Below are positions 1 through 6,900 of a stretch of DNA of 21,278 nt, one piece after another (the stretch's first letter is position 1; each line of letters begins with the position of its first letter). Under the pieces are notes generated by a model, which was given only the letters and a program-made list of their open reading frames with translations, was not told the DNA's origin and made no database searches. Source of the stretch: JAVBNO01 sp031551485 (GTDB lineage: Bacteria > Bacillota > Clostridia > Oscillospirales > Ruminococcaceae); NCBI GenBank assembly GCA_031551485.1, contig JAVBNO010000073.1, positions 1-21,278 of the forward strand. Reading direction: 5' to 3'. A program made the translations under genes and the position numbers.

Positions 1-20
1 CGAAGAAAGGATGATGCAAC

Positions 21-539
21 ATGAAACGATATTTAGCCGGTGTGTTGGCCGTGCTGATGGCAGGTGCGCTGGGCGTATCCGCCTATGCCGCCGGCGACAC
101 AGCCACGGCCAAAGAGACCGCCGCCGTCCGGGTTGAGCTTACAGAGGAGCAAAAAGCCCAGATGAAAGCCCAAATGGACGAGATGAAAGCCAAGATGGAA
201 GCGCAACAGGCTGCTTTTGCCGCCCTTTCCGACAGCCAAAAGGACGCTATCTACGACTTGCAGGATGAAATGGCCGCCCTTCAAGGCAAAATGGCCGACC
301 TGTATGCCAGTTACGGTATTTTGACAACGGCCGAAGCGGCGGAGCAAAAATCCGCGGTGGTTGACGCGGCGGCCTCGGCCCGCCAGGATGGCAAGATGCC
401 TGGCATGATGTTCGCCCGCGGTGGCAAAAAGATGGGTATGGCAGGCAAAATGCACTTTTTCACAGACGGACAAAACGCCACAGCCATTGTGACAGATGAG
501 GCCGCCGATGCAGCCGAAGCCGCAACCGAAGCGGAATAA
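21..539 (+). CDS. Secreted DUF2680 (YckD-like) protein
   Basis: Encodes 172 residues. Residues 1-24 form a signal peptide (MKR, a hydrophobic core, then a small-residue site ending AYAA), so the protein is exported. Residues about 40-65 are a charged Met/Lys/Glu/Gln-rich helix. Residues about 68-110 match the DUF2680/YckD pattern: an LSDSQK segment, a helix with ALQGKMADLY, then YGILT followed by an alanine-rich helix. The tail is rich in Met, Gly and Lys (about 124-145) and ends in an acidic Ala/Glu stretch. An AAAGGATG ribosome binding site lies 8-9 bases before the ATG, which supports this start. The family has no established biochemical role. Methionine clusters in an exported protein could bind metal, but that is inference. 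The next open gene is separated by a terminator, so the unit appears to end here. Confidence 0.85.
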   Translation: MKRYLAGVLAVLMAGALGVSAYAAGDTATAKETAAVRVELTEEQKAQMKAQMDEMKAKMEAQQAAFAALSDSQKDAIYDLQDEMAALQGKMADLYASYGILTTAEAAEQKSAVVDAAASARQDGKMPGMMFARGGKKMGMAGKMHFFTDGQNATAIVTDEAADAAEAATEAE

Positions 540-587
540 CGCTTATCCTTTGCAAATCACTTCCGGTTCACTCCCCCCTCTTTTACA

Positions 588-624
588 AACAAGGCATTGG
601 TGTAATACCAATACCTTGTTGTTT
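588..624 (+). terminator. Intrinsic terminator after the DUF2680 gene
   Basis: The arms AACAAGG and ATTGGT (588-601) pair with ACCAAT and CCTTGTT (607-620), with one C/A mismatch and a GTAAT loop. GTTTT follows. It lies about 50 bases after the stop codon. The T-run is short and interrupted. Confidence 0.7.
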
Positions 625-744
625 TCGGACAATCTATTTGGCCAGTGCCTGTTCGATGAAATAGCCGGCTGCATCACCCCGTTTGCGGTTGCTGCCAACC
701 CGCCGCTTGAAAACACCTGCTTCTTTCAAACTGACTGCGCAAGA

Positions 745-781
745 AAAGCCGCGAACGGCCCCAAAGGCTTATCGCGGCTTT
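745..781. repeat. Inverted repeat in the gap before cwlJ
   Basis: AAAGCCGCGA at 745-754 is perfectly repeated in inverse as TCGCGGCTTT at 772-781, with a 17-base middle that can pair weakly (GGCC/GGC). No T-run follows on the plus strand. On the minus strand it is followed by TTTTCTT, so it could be a weak terminator for a minus-strand transcript. The rest of 625-880 shows no supported gene. Confidence 0.5.
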
Positions 782-880
782 GGGTTGCCAAACAGTGCCG
801 CATCGTCTTTGCCGTACCTTTTATGCTTCCAAGACATAAGATATAGAGCGAACCCAATCTCATATGAGAGGAGAACCCAT

Positions 881-1321
881 ATGCCATTATCCACCAGAGA
901 GATGTTTGCCCGAATGATCCGGTGCGAAGCCGGGGGCGAAGGGGACGCAGGCATGAGAGCAGTAGCCAGTATTATTATGAACCGGGTACATGTGGACAAG
1001 GGCGAGTACCTGCGGGTTGGCCAGGGCGACCTGCGCAAAATTATGTTACAGCCCGGCCAGTTTGATTGTGCCCGGGAAATTGTAGGCGGCAAACCCAACA
1101 GCCAGAATATCTACAACATTCCCGCTGAACCGATCCATTTTCAGATTGCGGACTGGGCGCTGGGCGGAGGCAACTTTTCGCCAATTGCCAACAGCCTTTG
1201 GTACTACAATCCTTACAAAGATCCTTGCCGCACCTATTTCCCCGGCCCTTCTGGGCGCATTCACACAAAAGTGAATCATCACTGCACCTACCATCCCACG
1301 CCCGCTTACGCAGACACATAA
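881..1321 (+). CDS. cwlJ: CwlJ-type spore cortex-lytic hydrolase
   Basis: Encodes 146 residues, close to the usual length of CwlJ (about 140). It is a single SleB/CwlJ-type Hydrolase_2 domain with no signal peptide and no peptidoglycan-binding repeat, which separates CwlJ from SleB. The family motif C-E-A-x-G-E lies at residues 15-20, and Glu16 is the expected catalytic acid. The typical segments ASIIMNRV, GQFDC and the late NHHCTY follow. The start at 881 has GAGAGGAG 8-15 bases upstream; the same frame is open further upstream but without a ribosome binding site. The family degrades spore cortex peptidoglycan during germination. In Bacillus, CwlJ needs GerQ for its activity, and a gerQ homologue follows 27 bases downstream, so the two are very likely one operon. 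A mother-cell sigma-E promoter is expected; CATAAGAT at 835-842 is a possible -10 element, but no convincing -35 is visible. Confidence 0.9.
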   Translation: MPLSTREMFARMIRCEAGGEGDAGMRAVASIIMNRVHVDKGEYLRVGQGDLRKIMLQPGQFDCAREIVGGKPNSQNIYNIPAEPIHFQIADWALGGGNFSPIANSLWYYNPYKDPCRTYFPGPSGRIHTKVNHHCTYHPTPAYADT

Positions 1322-1348
1322 TCTGGAGAAAAAGAAATCGAGGTATGA

Positions 1349-2014
1349 ATGATGACAAGCGTTACACCCAATTGGACTACTTATGATGAACGGATGGACA
1401 TGGCTGTCCCCGCTCAGACCGATCAGTTCCCATACATGATGCAAACTCCCTATGGCCAGGTACCCTATTCCCCGGCCCCATCCGCCACCCAGCCCTATAC
1501 TTCTCCTTTTTTCACTTCCACCATGCCCGCCAGCCCCACAATGCCTGCGGCGCCCATGCTACCCGATACCACTGGCATGACCCCCGGCACACCCGCTGCA
1601 CCCGGTTACCCGGCAACCTATATGCCAAGTCCCCCAACAACCTTACCGGCCTATCCCAGTGATGTTACCCCCCTTGATCCCAGCCAGACTGAAATTGATA
1701 TTGCAGCCCAAGCCGCGCAAGACCAAACGCTGATTGACCCCAACTATCTGCCCGGCTACCTGCGCCAGAACATCGGCAAATGGATGCGGGTGGATTTTTA
1801 CATTGGCAATACCCTGGATGACCGCAGCGGCTGGCTAAAGGAAGTGGGCTCCAACTATATCGTTTTGGGCAGTATACGCAATGATGTCCGCAGCGTCTGC
1901 GACTTGTATTCCATCAAGTTTGTGACGATCGTGGAGCATATAGCCGATGCGATGGCCAACGAAATGATCAACCAGCCCAATAACGTTTTCCTAACGCCCT
2001 ACGGCTTTCAGTAG
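1349..2014 (+). CDS. gerQ: Spore coat protein GerQ
   Basis: Encodes 221 residues. Residues 1-125 are a low-complexity Pro/Thr/Met/Tyr/Ala-rich segment typical of coat proteins. Residues about 130-205 form the conserved GerQ domain: YLRQNIGKW, a strand with FYIGN, GWLKEVGSNYIVLG, then YSIKFVTIVEH. Two in-frame ATG codons occur at 1349 and 1352. AGGT at 1341-1344 is the only nearby ribosome binding site, so 1352 is an equally good start. In Bacillus, GerQ sits in the inner coat, is cross-linked by transglutaminase and is required for CwlJ activity during dipicolinate-triggered germination. Direct linkage to cwlJ supports the assignment. The N-terminal half is longer than the conserved domain needs and is probably disordered. 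Confidence 0.92.
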   Translation: MMTSVTPNWTTYDERMDMAVPAQTDQFPYMMQTPYGQVPYSPAPSATQPYTSPFFTSTMPASPTMPAAPMLPDTTGMTPGTPAAPGYPATYMPSPPTTLPAYPSDVTPLDPSQTEIDIAAQAAQDQTLIDPNYLPGYLRQNIGKWMRVDFYIGNTLDDRSGWLKEVGSNYIVLGSIRNDVRSVCDLYSIKFVTIVEHIADAMANEMINQPNNVFLTPYGFQ

Positions 2015-2037
2015 TCGGATTTTTTAGCGTTTGCACT

Positions 2038-2069
2038 AAAAAAGGATGCGCATTTGCGCATCCTTTTTT
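2038..2069. terminator. Bidirectional terminator between gerQ and metA
   Basis: GGATGCGC (2044-2051) pairs perfectly with GCGCATCC (2056-2063) around an ATTT loop. Six A residues precede it and six T residues follow, so it can end transcription of gerQ from the left and metA from the right. Confidence 0.9.
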
Positions 2070-2076
2070 AGATAGT

Positions 2077-3009
2077 TTAATATGAGATGACTTCGTCCAG
2101 GCGGGTAAGGTCATAGGGCGTTTCCTGATAGACGTAATAGTTAAGCCAGTTGGCATAAAGCAAATGGGCATGGCCCCGCCAGTTGTATACCGGTGAATGT
2201 TGCGGGTCATCTCCCGGAAAATAATGCTTGGGAAGTTCGATGGGCAGGCCTTTGTCCTTGTCCCGGAAGTATTCCCCCGCCAATGTGTCCCGGTCGTATT
2301 CCGAATGGCCGGTGACAAAGAATTGCCGCCCGTTTTTGGAGGCCGCAATATAAAGTCCCGCTTCCTCCGATATACTGAGCACCATAAGAGGTTCGCAAAG
2401 CGCCACGTCGGCCACATTCACGGTGGTGTGGCGGGAGTGGGGGGCGTAAAACACTTCGTCGAAGCCCCGCAGCAGCGGATGGTGCAAAACACACAGGCTG
2501 TGGGGGAAGACGCCAAACATTTTGGCAGGCAGCGGGCGCTTGTCAATGCCGTAGTGGTGGTAAAGGCCTGCCTGCGCCCCCCAGCAAATGTGAAGGGTGG
2601 AGTAGACATGGTGCATGCTCCAGTCCATGATCTCGCACAGCTCCGGCCAGTAGTCCACTTCCTCGAAAGGCAAATTTTCCAGCGGCGCGCCGGTGATGAT
2701 CATGCCGTCGAAGGAGCGGTGCTTAATTTGATCGAAGGTTTGGTAAAAGTTGAGCAGATGCTCGGGGGAAGTGTTTTTGGATGTATGGGAGGAGATTTGC
2801 AGCAAATCCACATTCACCTGCAGCGATGTATTGCCCAAAAGGCGCAGCAGCTGGGTTTCTGTCTCAATTTTTTTGGGCATTAAATTAAGGATGACAATAT
2901 CAAGAGGGCGTATGTCCTGGTGTTGGGCCCGCTCTTCCGGCATGACAAATATATTTTCCGATTCCAGCACCTGGCGGGCGGGTAAATGGCCGGGAATGCA
3001 AATAGGCAT
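2077..3009 (-). CDS. metA: Homoserine O-acetyltransferase (MetA type)
   Basis: Encodes 310 residues from an ATG whose product begins MPICIP, as MetA proteins do. CGGAG lies about 10 bases upstream of that ATG, although the frame is open 32 codons further up. The enzyme acylates homoserine as the first committed step to methionine. Numbering coincides with the E. coli enzyme: the catalytic Cys142 is in CWGAQA, and His235 and Glu237 are in TGHSEYD. Residue 111, in TGAPLE, is Glu. In this family Glu111 goes with acetyl-CoA use and Gly111 with succinyl-CoA, so the product is probably O-acetylhomoserine despite the common name homoserine O-succinyltransferase. It is a single-gene unit with its own promoter and terminator. 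Confidence 0.95.
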   Translation of the reverse strand: MPICIPGHLPARQVLESENIFVMPEERAQHQDIRPLDIVILNLMPKKIETETQLLRLLGNTSLQVNVDLLQISSHTSKNTSPEHLLNFYQTFDQIKHRSFDGMIITGAPLENLPFEEVDYWPELCEIMDWSMHHVYSTLHICWGAQAGLYHHYGIDKRPLPAKMFGVFPHSLCVLHHPLLRGFDEVFYAPHSRHTTVNVADVALCEPLMVLSISEEAGLYIAASKNGRQFFVTGHSEYDRDTLAGEYFRDKDKGLPIELPKHYFPGDDPQHSPVYNWRGHAHLLYANWLNYYVYQETPYDLTRLDEVISY

Positions 3010-3057
3010 GATCCATAGCTCCGTTTCCTGGTTGTATTTCAAAAACACTTCGTTTTC

Positions 3058-3087
3058 ACTATACCACAAAAGCCCATTTGGGCACAA
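3058..3087 (-). promoter_or_regulatory. metA promoter with a spacer inverted repeat
   Basis: Read on the minus strand, TTGTGC (3082-3087), an 18-base spacer and TATAGT (3058-3063) form a sigma-A-like promoter. It gives a leader of only about 40 bases, too short for a SAM riboswitch or T-box. GCCCA and TGGGC (3072-3076 and 3079-3083) form an inverted repeat inside the spacer that touches the -35, which is a plausible repressor site. Confidence 0.6.
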
Positions 3088-3153
3088 GGAAAATAGCGGC
3101 AGCAAAAGGGAAAATAAGGTTTGTTAATTTGCGTTTTTCCCTTGCGACATCTC

Positions 3154-3182
3154 TTGACAAACGCGGGCTTATTGCATATAAT
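3154..3182 (+). promoter_or_regulatory. Consensus sigma-A promoter of tRNA-Thr
   Basis: TTGACA at 3154-3159, a 17-base spacer and TATAAT at 3177-3182 are a perfect match to the vegetative consensus. The start site would fall about 20 bases before the mature tRNA 5' end. Confidence 0.92.
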
Positions 3183-3210
3183 ATCATGGTTGGCAGAAAA
3201 GTTGTCCCAT

Positions 3211-3286
<76 letters not shown>

Positions 3287-3287
3287 G

Positions 3288-3328
3288 AAAAAACCCTTCA
3301 CAGGCCTTTGGCTTGTGAAGGGTTTTTT
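3288..3328 (+). terminator. Terminator of the tRNA-Thr unit
   Basis: AAAAAACCCTTCACA is followed by a loop of about 11 bases and then TGTGAAGGGTTTTTT. This is a long stem with a six-base T-run directly after the tRNA. Confidence 0.92.
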
Positions 3329-3852
3329 GTCTGAGAAAAAGCAGGGCGGATTAAGATCATGCAGCTGTGAATTCGTGTTTGCCACAGATGCTGATGAAAG
3401 CGCCACAATGACAGCTGGCTGTGGGCATCCTCTTTTTGGGTTGGATTTTGTGGTGCCGTCAATGATGCGACATGAACTGTAAAGGCAAAATACAGATACT
3501 GACATCGACCCCTTTGTTTGCTATAATTGAATGAGAATATGCCGGATATGTTGTAAGCATACGGTACTGTTGACTGCACAATAGGTGTAGGCGTTCGGAT
3601 CAGGGTAAAAGAAAAAGAATGAAGGGAACGGTTTGGGCAAAAATTTGACGCTATTGCGCCTATACGGCTATGGTGGCCGGCGTCTGCCTCTTTGTTTTTT
3701 CGTCTAATCAGCTATACTGGGTTGTGCGCAGACACGGTGGTTGATGCCGTTTATGAGGTAAATCGTTGCGGAATCCGACTTTATTGGCATGAAAAAGTCG
3801 AGTAATCCCCTGGCTGATTTGTTATGATACAGATGCGAAAGGAGGGATGGGC
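3329..3852. other. Gene-poor gap between tRNA-Thr and the AraC gene
   Basis: About 520 bases without a supported gene. It contains a strong isolated promoter at 3499-3527 (listed separately). A stretch of about 60 open codons at 3619-3804 on the plus strand has no start codon and could be a degraded gene end. The only other feature is the ribosome binding site of the AraC gene at 3840-3845. Confidence 0.5.
3499..3527 (+). promoter_or_regulatory. Strong sigma-A promoter without an obvious gene
   Basis: CTGACA (3499-3504), 17 bases and TATAAT (3522-3527) match 11 of 12 consensus bases. No open frame with a ribosome binding site starts soon after it. The transcript would lead after about 320 bases into the AraC gene, so it may provide that gene with a long leader, or make a small RNA. 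Confidence 0.5.
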
Positions 3853-4716
3853 GTGCTAAAAGAACTCAACCATGTGATTGATTATATCGAAGAGCATTTG
3901 ACGGACGACTTACCCCTGGAAGCCATTTCTGAATACGCAGGCACTTCCGATTATCATCTCCGAACGGTGTTTTTCCACCTTGCGGGAATGACCCTTAGCG
4001 AATACATCAAAAACCGGAGATTGTCGGAAGCGAATAAGCATTTGCTCCTGGGTGAAAAGGTCACCGATGTCGCTTACCAATATGGGTATCAATCGATGGA
4101 TGGATTTGCCCGCGCCTTTAAAGTATGGAGCGGTTTTCTGCCATCGGAAGCCATCAAGAAAAAAATCGGCAAATCCTTTCCTAAACTTTCGTTTATCATT
4201 ACCGTTACGGGAGGAAATCGTATGGAATGCAAAATCGTGGAAAAACCTGAGTTTTATCTGGCAGGTGTAAGCAAACGTGTCCCCATGCAGTTTGAAGGGG
4301 TCAACAATGCCATTGTGGAGCTGGCAATGAGCATTACCCAGCAGCAGCGGGACGAAATGCATGCGCTGCAAAATCTGGAACCTTATCAGGTCGTGAATGC
4401 TTCTTACAATGCCGATGCCGGATTCCTGAAAGAAGAGGGCGACCTAACCCATTTGATTGGCGTATTGACGACGAAAGAAGAGCCAAGCGAGCATCTGGAA
4501 AAGGTCAAGGTGGAAGCCTGCACCTGGGCGGTGTTCCCCAATGAAGGGCCGTTCCCGGCCACATTGCAAAATACAATGGCTCGCATTTATGCGGAGTGGT
4601 TGCCCGGCTCTGAGTATGAGGTGATCGATGCCCCCTCTTTCTCATTCACCAAAATGGATGCGCATCAAAACGATTACGCTTACAGCGAGGTGTGGACACC
4701 GGTTCGAAAGAAATAA
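3853..4716 (+). CDS. AraC-type regulator with GyrI-like effector domain
   Basis: Encodes 287 residues from GTG. AGGAGG at 3840-3845 is 7 bases from this GTG but only one base from the in-frame ATG at 3847, so GTG is preferred. Residues 1-105 hold two helix-turn-helix units of the AraC/XylS family (LEAISEYAGTSDYHL and VTDVAYQYGYQSMDGFARAF). Residues about 120-287 are an AraC effector-binding/GyrI-like domain, opening with KIVEKPEFYLAGV and ending with the typical YSEVWTPV. This layout, as in Rob and the BltR/SoxS-like regulators, usually binds hydrophobic or cationic small molecules and activates efflux or detoxification genes. No target gene is adjacent; the unit ends in its own terminator. 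Confidence 0.92.
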   Translation: MLKELNHVIDYIEEHLTDDLPLEAISEYAGTSDYHLRTVFFHLAGMTLSEYIKNRRLSEANKHLLLGEKVTDVAYQYGYQSMDGFARAFKVWSGFLPSEAIKKKIGKSFPKLSFIITVTGGNRMECKIVEKPEFYLAGVSKRVPMQFEGVNNAIVELAMSITQQQRDEMHALQNLEPYQVVNASYNADAGFLKEEGDLTHLIGVLTTKEEPSEHLEKVKVEACTWAVFPNEGPFPATLQNTMARIYAEWLPGSEYEVIDAPSFSFTKMDAHQNDYAYSEVWTPVRKK

Positions 4717-4742
4717 AAGCCGGCGGGCCAATCTGACAGACG

Positions 4743-4774
4743 AAACCGGACGCTTGCAAATGGCGTCCGGTTTT
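4743..4774 (+). terminator. Terminator of the AraC-type gene
   Basis: AAACCGGACGC (4743-4753) pairs with GCGTCCGGTTT (4763-4773) around a 9-base loop. The T-run TTTT overlaps the arm. It lies 27 bases after the stop codon. Confidence 0.9.
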
Positions 4775-4850
4775 CTGGATATGTAGCAACAAAAAAGAAA
4801 AGTCCGTTGTCAGCAACAGGTCGACTGAACGGCGGGCGGGTGAGTTCTTA

Positions 4851-4931
4851 ATGCAGGTTATTTTGCTGATCGTCGCTGCCATAATGACGGCCTTGGCCTA
4901 TCACAGTTTTCGAAAATCGCAGCTGTATTAA
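4851..4931 (+). CDS. Possible 26-residue membrane peptide
   Basis: A short frame from ATG at 4851 to TAA at 4929 would give a peptide with one hydrophobic helix (VILLIVAAIMTALA) followed by a basic tail (YHSFRKSQLY). That is the usual shape of single-span small membrane proteins. GGTGAG at 4839-4844 is a weak ribosome binding site 6 bases upstream. No promoter is evident between it and the preceding terminator. It may be chance; reported because such genes are routinely missed. Confidence 0.2.
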   Translation: MQVILLIVAAIMTALAYHSFRKSQLY

Positions 4932-5029
4932 GGTCCCGATCGGACCGATCAGTTTCAGTTGCGCCATAGCATAGGAACCCGATTCGCCGTACAATCCACA
5001 TCCTAAAATCGCTGCAGCCTTCTATGCCC

Positions 5030-5329
5030 TTAATAACTTTTTTCAACAGAAAAAAGATGCACCTTACAGCTGTTCAGATTGATGAAAGAATAGAACTTTT
5101 CGGCCCAAGCGTTCGGACCGCTAGGGTTCGATACCCTTTTGGCGTCTTCCATGGTTTCAAAAGTCAGCAGATCAACCCACATTTCGCCCTCAAGAAGTTG
5201 ATCCCATGAAATATAGCCCTTCTCTTTAGACATATATTCACAATTCAATGTTTCTGTCGCAAGCAAAAAGTCTGGCACAGATGCCCCTTTTTTAAGGTTG
5301 TAAGAGACAAAATAAACGGCTTTAGACAT
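5030..5329 (-). CDS. Small dimeric alpha/beta-barrel-like protein
   Basis: Encodes 99 residues from an ATG giving MSKAVYFVSYNLKKG. GGGGA lies about 10 bases upstream; eight further upstream codons are open but less well placed. The alternation of a first strand (AVYFVSYNL), a helix (VPDFLLATETLNCEY), a strand pair (GYISWDQLLEGEMWVDLLTFETMEDAK), a helix and a last strand (KVHLFSV) resembles small ferredoxin-like alpha/beta-barrel proteins such as the antibiotic-biosynthesis monooxygenase group. Family membership is inferred from the pattern only, and no catalytic residue can be named. It lies downstream of the zinc-ribbon gene, separated from it by a terminator. Confidence 0.7.
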   Translation of the reverse strand: MSKAVYFVSYNLKKGASVPDFLLATETLNCEYMSKEKGYISWDQLLEGEMWVDLLTFETMEDAKRVSNPSGPNAWAEKFYSFINLNSCKVHLFSVEKSY

Positions 5330-5378
5330 TTTCAAACGTCCCCTTTCCATCAAATCAATTCGCGGCGATCATAAATAC

Positions 5379-5414
5379 AAAAAACACGCGTGGAAGAAAC
5401 TGCGCGTGTTTTTT
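5379..5414 (-). terminator. Terminator of the zinc-ribbon gene
   Basis: ACACGCG (5384-5390) pairs with CGCGTGT (5403-5409), flanked by an A-run at 5379-5383 and a T-run to 5414. It lies 16 bases beyond the minus-strand stop codon of the zinc-ribbon gene and could act in both directions. Confidence 0.85.
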
Positions 5415-5429
5415 GTCCGGCAAAACAAA

Positions 5430-5693
5430 TCAGTTTTGTTTCCAGCGCTTTAGGCTGGGGAAGAAATTACGCATTTGTTCACGCGCTTCAGCTTCGCTCA
5501 TGCCCGCGTTGGCACAGGCCATGTGGGGCACGCAGAACTCGATCATTTCGTCCATTGTACCGTGCCATGTAAATGCACCGTCCTTGAAACAGTATTGGCA
5601 ATAATCCTCGTTTTTGCTGCCATCCGCATTCGTCCCGCAGGCGTCGGCGGCCTCCAGCGGCATAGCGCAGCTTTGGCAATATTTTGTTTCCAT
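5430..5693 (-). CDS. Putative zinc-ribbon protein
   Basis: Encodes 87 residues. CxxC pairs at residues 6-9 and 32-35 frame a short zinc ribbon with the family pattern YCQSCAMP and YCQYCFKDG, as in the putative zinc ribbon family (zf-ribbon_2). The remainder (TMDEMIEFCVPHMA and AREQMRNFFPSLKRW) is helical and typical of the family's C-terminal half. AAAGGAGA lies 9 bases before the ATG. The role is unknown; such proteins often sit beside AraC or WYL regulators. An operator-like palindrome identical in layout to the one before the WYL gene lies 58 bases upstream, so this gene is the most likely target of that regulator. Confidence 0.88.
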   Translation of the reverse strand: METKYCQSCAMPLEAADACGTNADGSKNEDYCQYCFKDGAFTWHGTMDEMIEFCVPHMACANAGMSEAEAREQMRNFFPSLKRWKQN

Positions 5694-5750
5694 ATTGATT
5701 TGTCTCCTTTCATCATTTGGATGTTGCTTTGTAAATGAATTCTAACATAA

Positions 5751-5778
5751 AAAACATGACAACAGCGCGTCATGTTTT
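5751..5778. promoter_or_regulatory. Operator palindrome A, before the zinc-ribbon gene
   Basis: AAAACATGAC (5751-5760) and GTCATGTTTT (5769-5778) are perfect 10-base inverted arms around 8 bases. The right arm includes the last 9 bases of the WYL gene. TAGAAT, a likely -10 for the zinc-ribbon gene on the minus strand, lies about 12 bases beyond the inner TTGTCA. The 18-bp core at 5756-5773 matches operator B at 15 of 18 positions. Confidence 0.7.
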
Positions 5779-6684
5779 GCGTACATATTTCATTTTAATA
5801 TTTTCCGCTTGCCGGACAAGTTCATCGCGGACAATTTGCGGAGCCAATACCTCCACTTCCGTTCCAAAAGACAGCAGATAGCTGTACAGCCAGTAGTCAC
5901 TGGGCAGCTTTGTGGCAATCGTAAACGAGCCATCCCTATTTTGGGTAATATCCTGCTCGCGAAACTCGTCGTAAACACGATAAGCCAAAGGGGGAGAAAA
6001 TTGCAGTGTTACATCAAGCAAGTCGGATGGCTGGAAATCGGATGTTTCCAGCGCCGGGGGATTGAATTGTAGGCCGTTAAACTGATCGTCCAAAATTTTG
6101 GCGTTTCGCATACGGCTGACCTTGAATGTGCGATAATTTTCTTGCGGCAGGCCGAAAGCCTGCAAGTACCATGAATTTGATTTGAACACCAGCTTGAGTG
6201 GATAAACCTTGCGGTCGGTGGTTTCTCCGTATGTGCTGGAATAGGTAAAGGCAATTGCGCGTTTCTGGATAAGGGCGGTTTTAAGCATCTCAAATTTTGC
6301 GTGGTCCGTGGTGCTGTTGCCCCAGCGGGAGAAATCGACCTCAATCCAGTTGGCATCCGTTTTTTCAAAAAGGCCCCGCAATCTGCCCAGGATATTGTCG
6401 GTGTCGATGTGTCGGGTGGCGGATAACCCTTGCAGCGCGAATAGGATCTGATTTTGCTCATCCTCCGAGATGACGGCTTTATTCAGCACAAAATTGTCGA
6501 GAATTGAAATGCCGCCGCCCTTGCCCTGAGCGGTGTAGACGGGCATTCCTGCGGCGGCCAATGTGTCAACATCGCGCAGAATCGTCCGAGCAGACACCTC
6601 AAAATGTGCCGCCAACTCCTTTGCTGTCATCGTTTTCTTTTCCATTAAGAGATATACAATCTCAAACAGCCTGCCTATCTGCAT
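5770..6684 (-). CDS. WYL-domain transcriptional regulator (YafY family)
   Basis: Encodes 304 residues. Residues about 4-60 are a DeoR-like winged helix-turn-helix (AKELAAHFEVSARTILRDVDTL, then the wing GKGGGISI). Residues about 130-205 are the WYL domain, with the name-giving Trp-Tyr-Leu at 172-174 (SNSWYLQAFG) and the following RTFKVSRM. The C-terminal WCX-type extension (about 225-300) completes the family's usual length of about 300. GAGGTGATC lies 7 bases before the ATG. WYL proteins bind a ligand and usually repress or activate nearby genes. Two matching palindromes, one before this gene and one before the zinc-ribbon gene, point to autoregulation plus control of that neighbour; this is inference from the repeats. 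Confidence 0.94.
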   Translation of the reverse strand: MQIGRLFEIVYLLMEKKTMTAKELAAHFEVSARTILRDVDTLAAAGMPVYTAQGKGGGISILDNFVLNKAVISEDEQNQILFALQGLSATRHIDTDNILGRLRGLFEKTDANWIEVDFSRWGNSTTDHAKFEMLKTALIQKRAIAFTYSSTYGETTDRKVYPLKLVFKSNSWYLQAFGLPQENYRTFKVSRMRNAKILDDQFNGLQFNPPALETSDFQPSDLLDVTLQFSPPLAYRVYDEFREQDITQNRDGSFTIATKLPSDYWLYSYLLSFGTEVEVLAPQIVRDELVRQAENIKMKYVRKT

Positions 6685-6707
6685 CGGATCACCTCACCAC
6701 CAATATA

Positions 6708-6745
6708 CCACAATAACATGACAAAATCACGTCATATTATTGTGG
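6708..6745. promoter_or_regulatory. Operator palindrome B, before the WYL gene
   Basis: CCACAATAACATGAC (6708-6722) and GTCATATTATTGTGG (6731-6745) are inverted 15-base arms with one mismatch around 8 bases. Read toward the WYL gene, TATATT lies about 11 bases past the inner TTGTCA and is a likely -10, so a bound protein would cover the -35 region. The core at 6718-6735 matches operator A. Confidence 0.75.
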
Positions 6746-6807
6746 CCTGCCAAAAAGCGCCCGCCTCAAACAGCAGCGGGAATACAGGGGGAACGAGCGA
6801 GGCTGAT

Positions 6808-6870
6808 ATGAGCTTTAAGAGCTCTATTAAATCCCTTGCGTTGGGAGGTGGCAAACAGGAACCGGGGTGA
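6808..6870 (+). CDS. Possible 20-residue peptide ORF ending in a hairpin
   Basis: ATG at 6808 opens 20 codons to TGA at 6868-6870 (MSFKSSIK at the start, GGGKQEPG at the end). CGAGG at 6798-6802 is a moderate ribosome binding site. It runs away from the WYL gene and could be transcribed divergently from the operator B region. The stop codon lies in the left arm of the hairpin at 6860-6900. No related peptide is known to me, and chance is the likelier explanation. Confidence 0.15.
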   Translation: MSFKSSIKSLALGGGKQEPG

Positions 6871-6900
6871 ACAGTATCCGCATACCGTTCACCCCGGGTT
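6860..6900. repeat. Long hairpin downstream of the CPBP gene
   Basis: GGGGTGAAC (6864-6872) pairs with GTTCACCCC (6887-6895), extended inward by GTAT/ATAC around a CCGC loop and outward by CC/GG. No clear T-run follows on either strand (GTTTC on plus, GGTTCC on minus). It lies about 100 bases past the minus-strand stop of the CPBP gene and may be an imperfect terminator for it. Confidence 0.5.

Noticed and set aside
634..771. Minus-strand frame ending at 634 with plausible protein composition
   Set aside because: About 44 codons, bounded by stops, without ATG or GTG start; no family recognised.
2197..2883. 228-codon plus-strand frame across metA
   Set aside because: It lies antisense to metA, whose catalytic residues are intact; no ribosome binding site or recognisable domain.
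3010..3150. SAM riboswitch or T-box before metA
   Set aside because: The best promoter leaves a leader of about 40 bases, and no T-box sequence or SAM-box folding pattern is visible.
3619..3804. Open plus-strand frame of about 60 codons before the AraC gene
   Set aside because: No start codon with a ribosome binding site and no recognisable family; it could be a degraded gene end, but this cannot be supported.
4936..4948. GATCGG-A-CCGATC inverted repeat
   Set aside because: Six-base arms, no adjacent promoter or T-run; too little to call a site.
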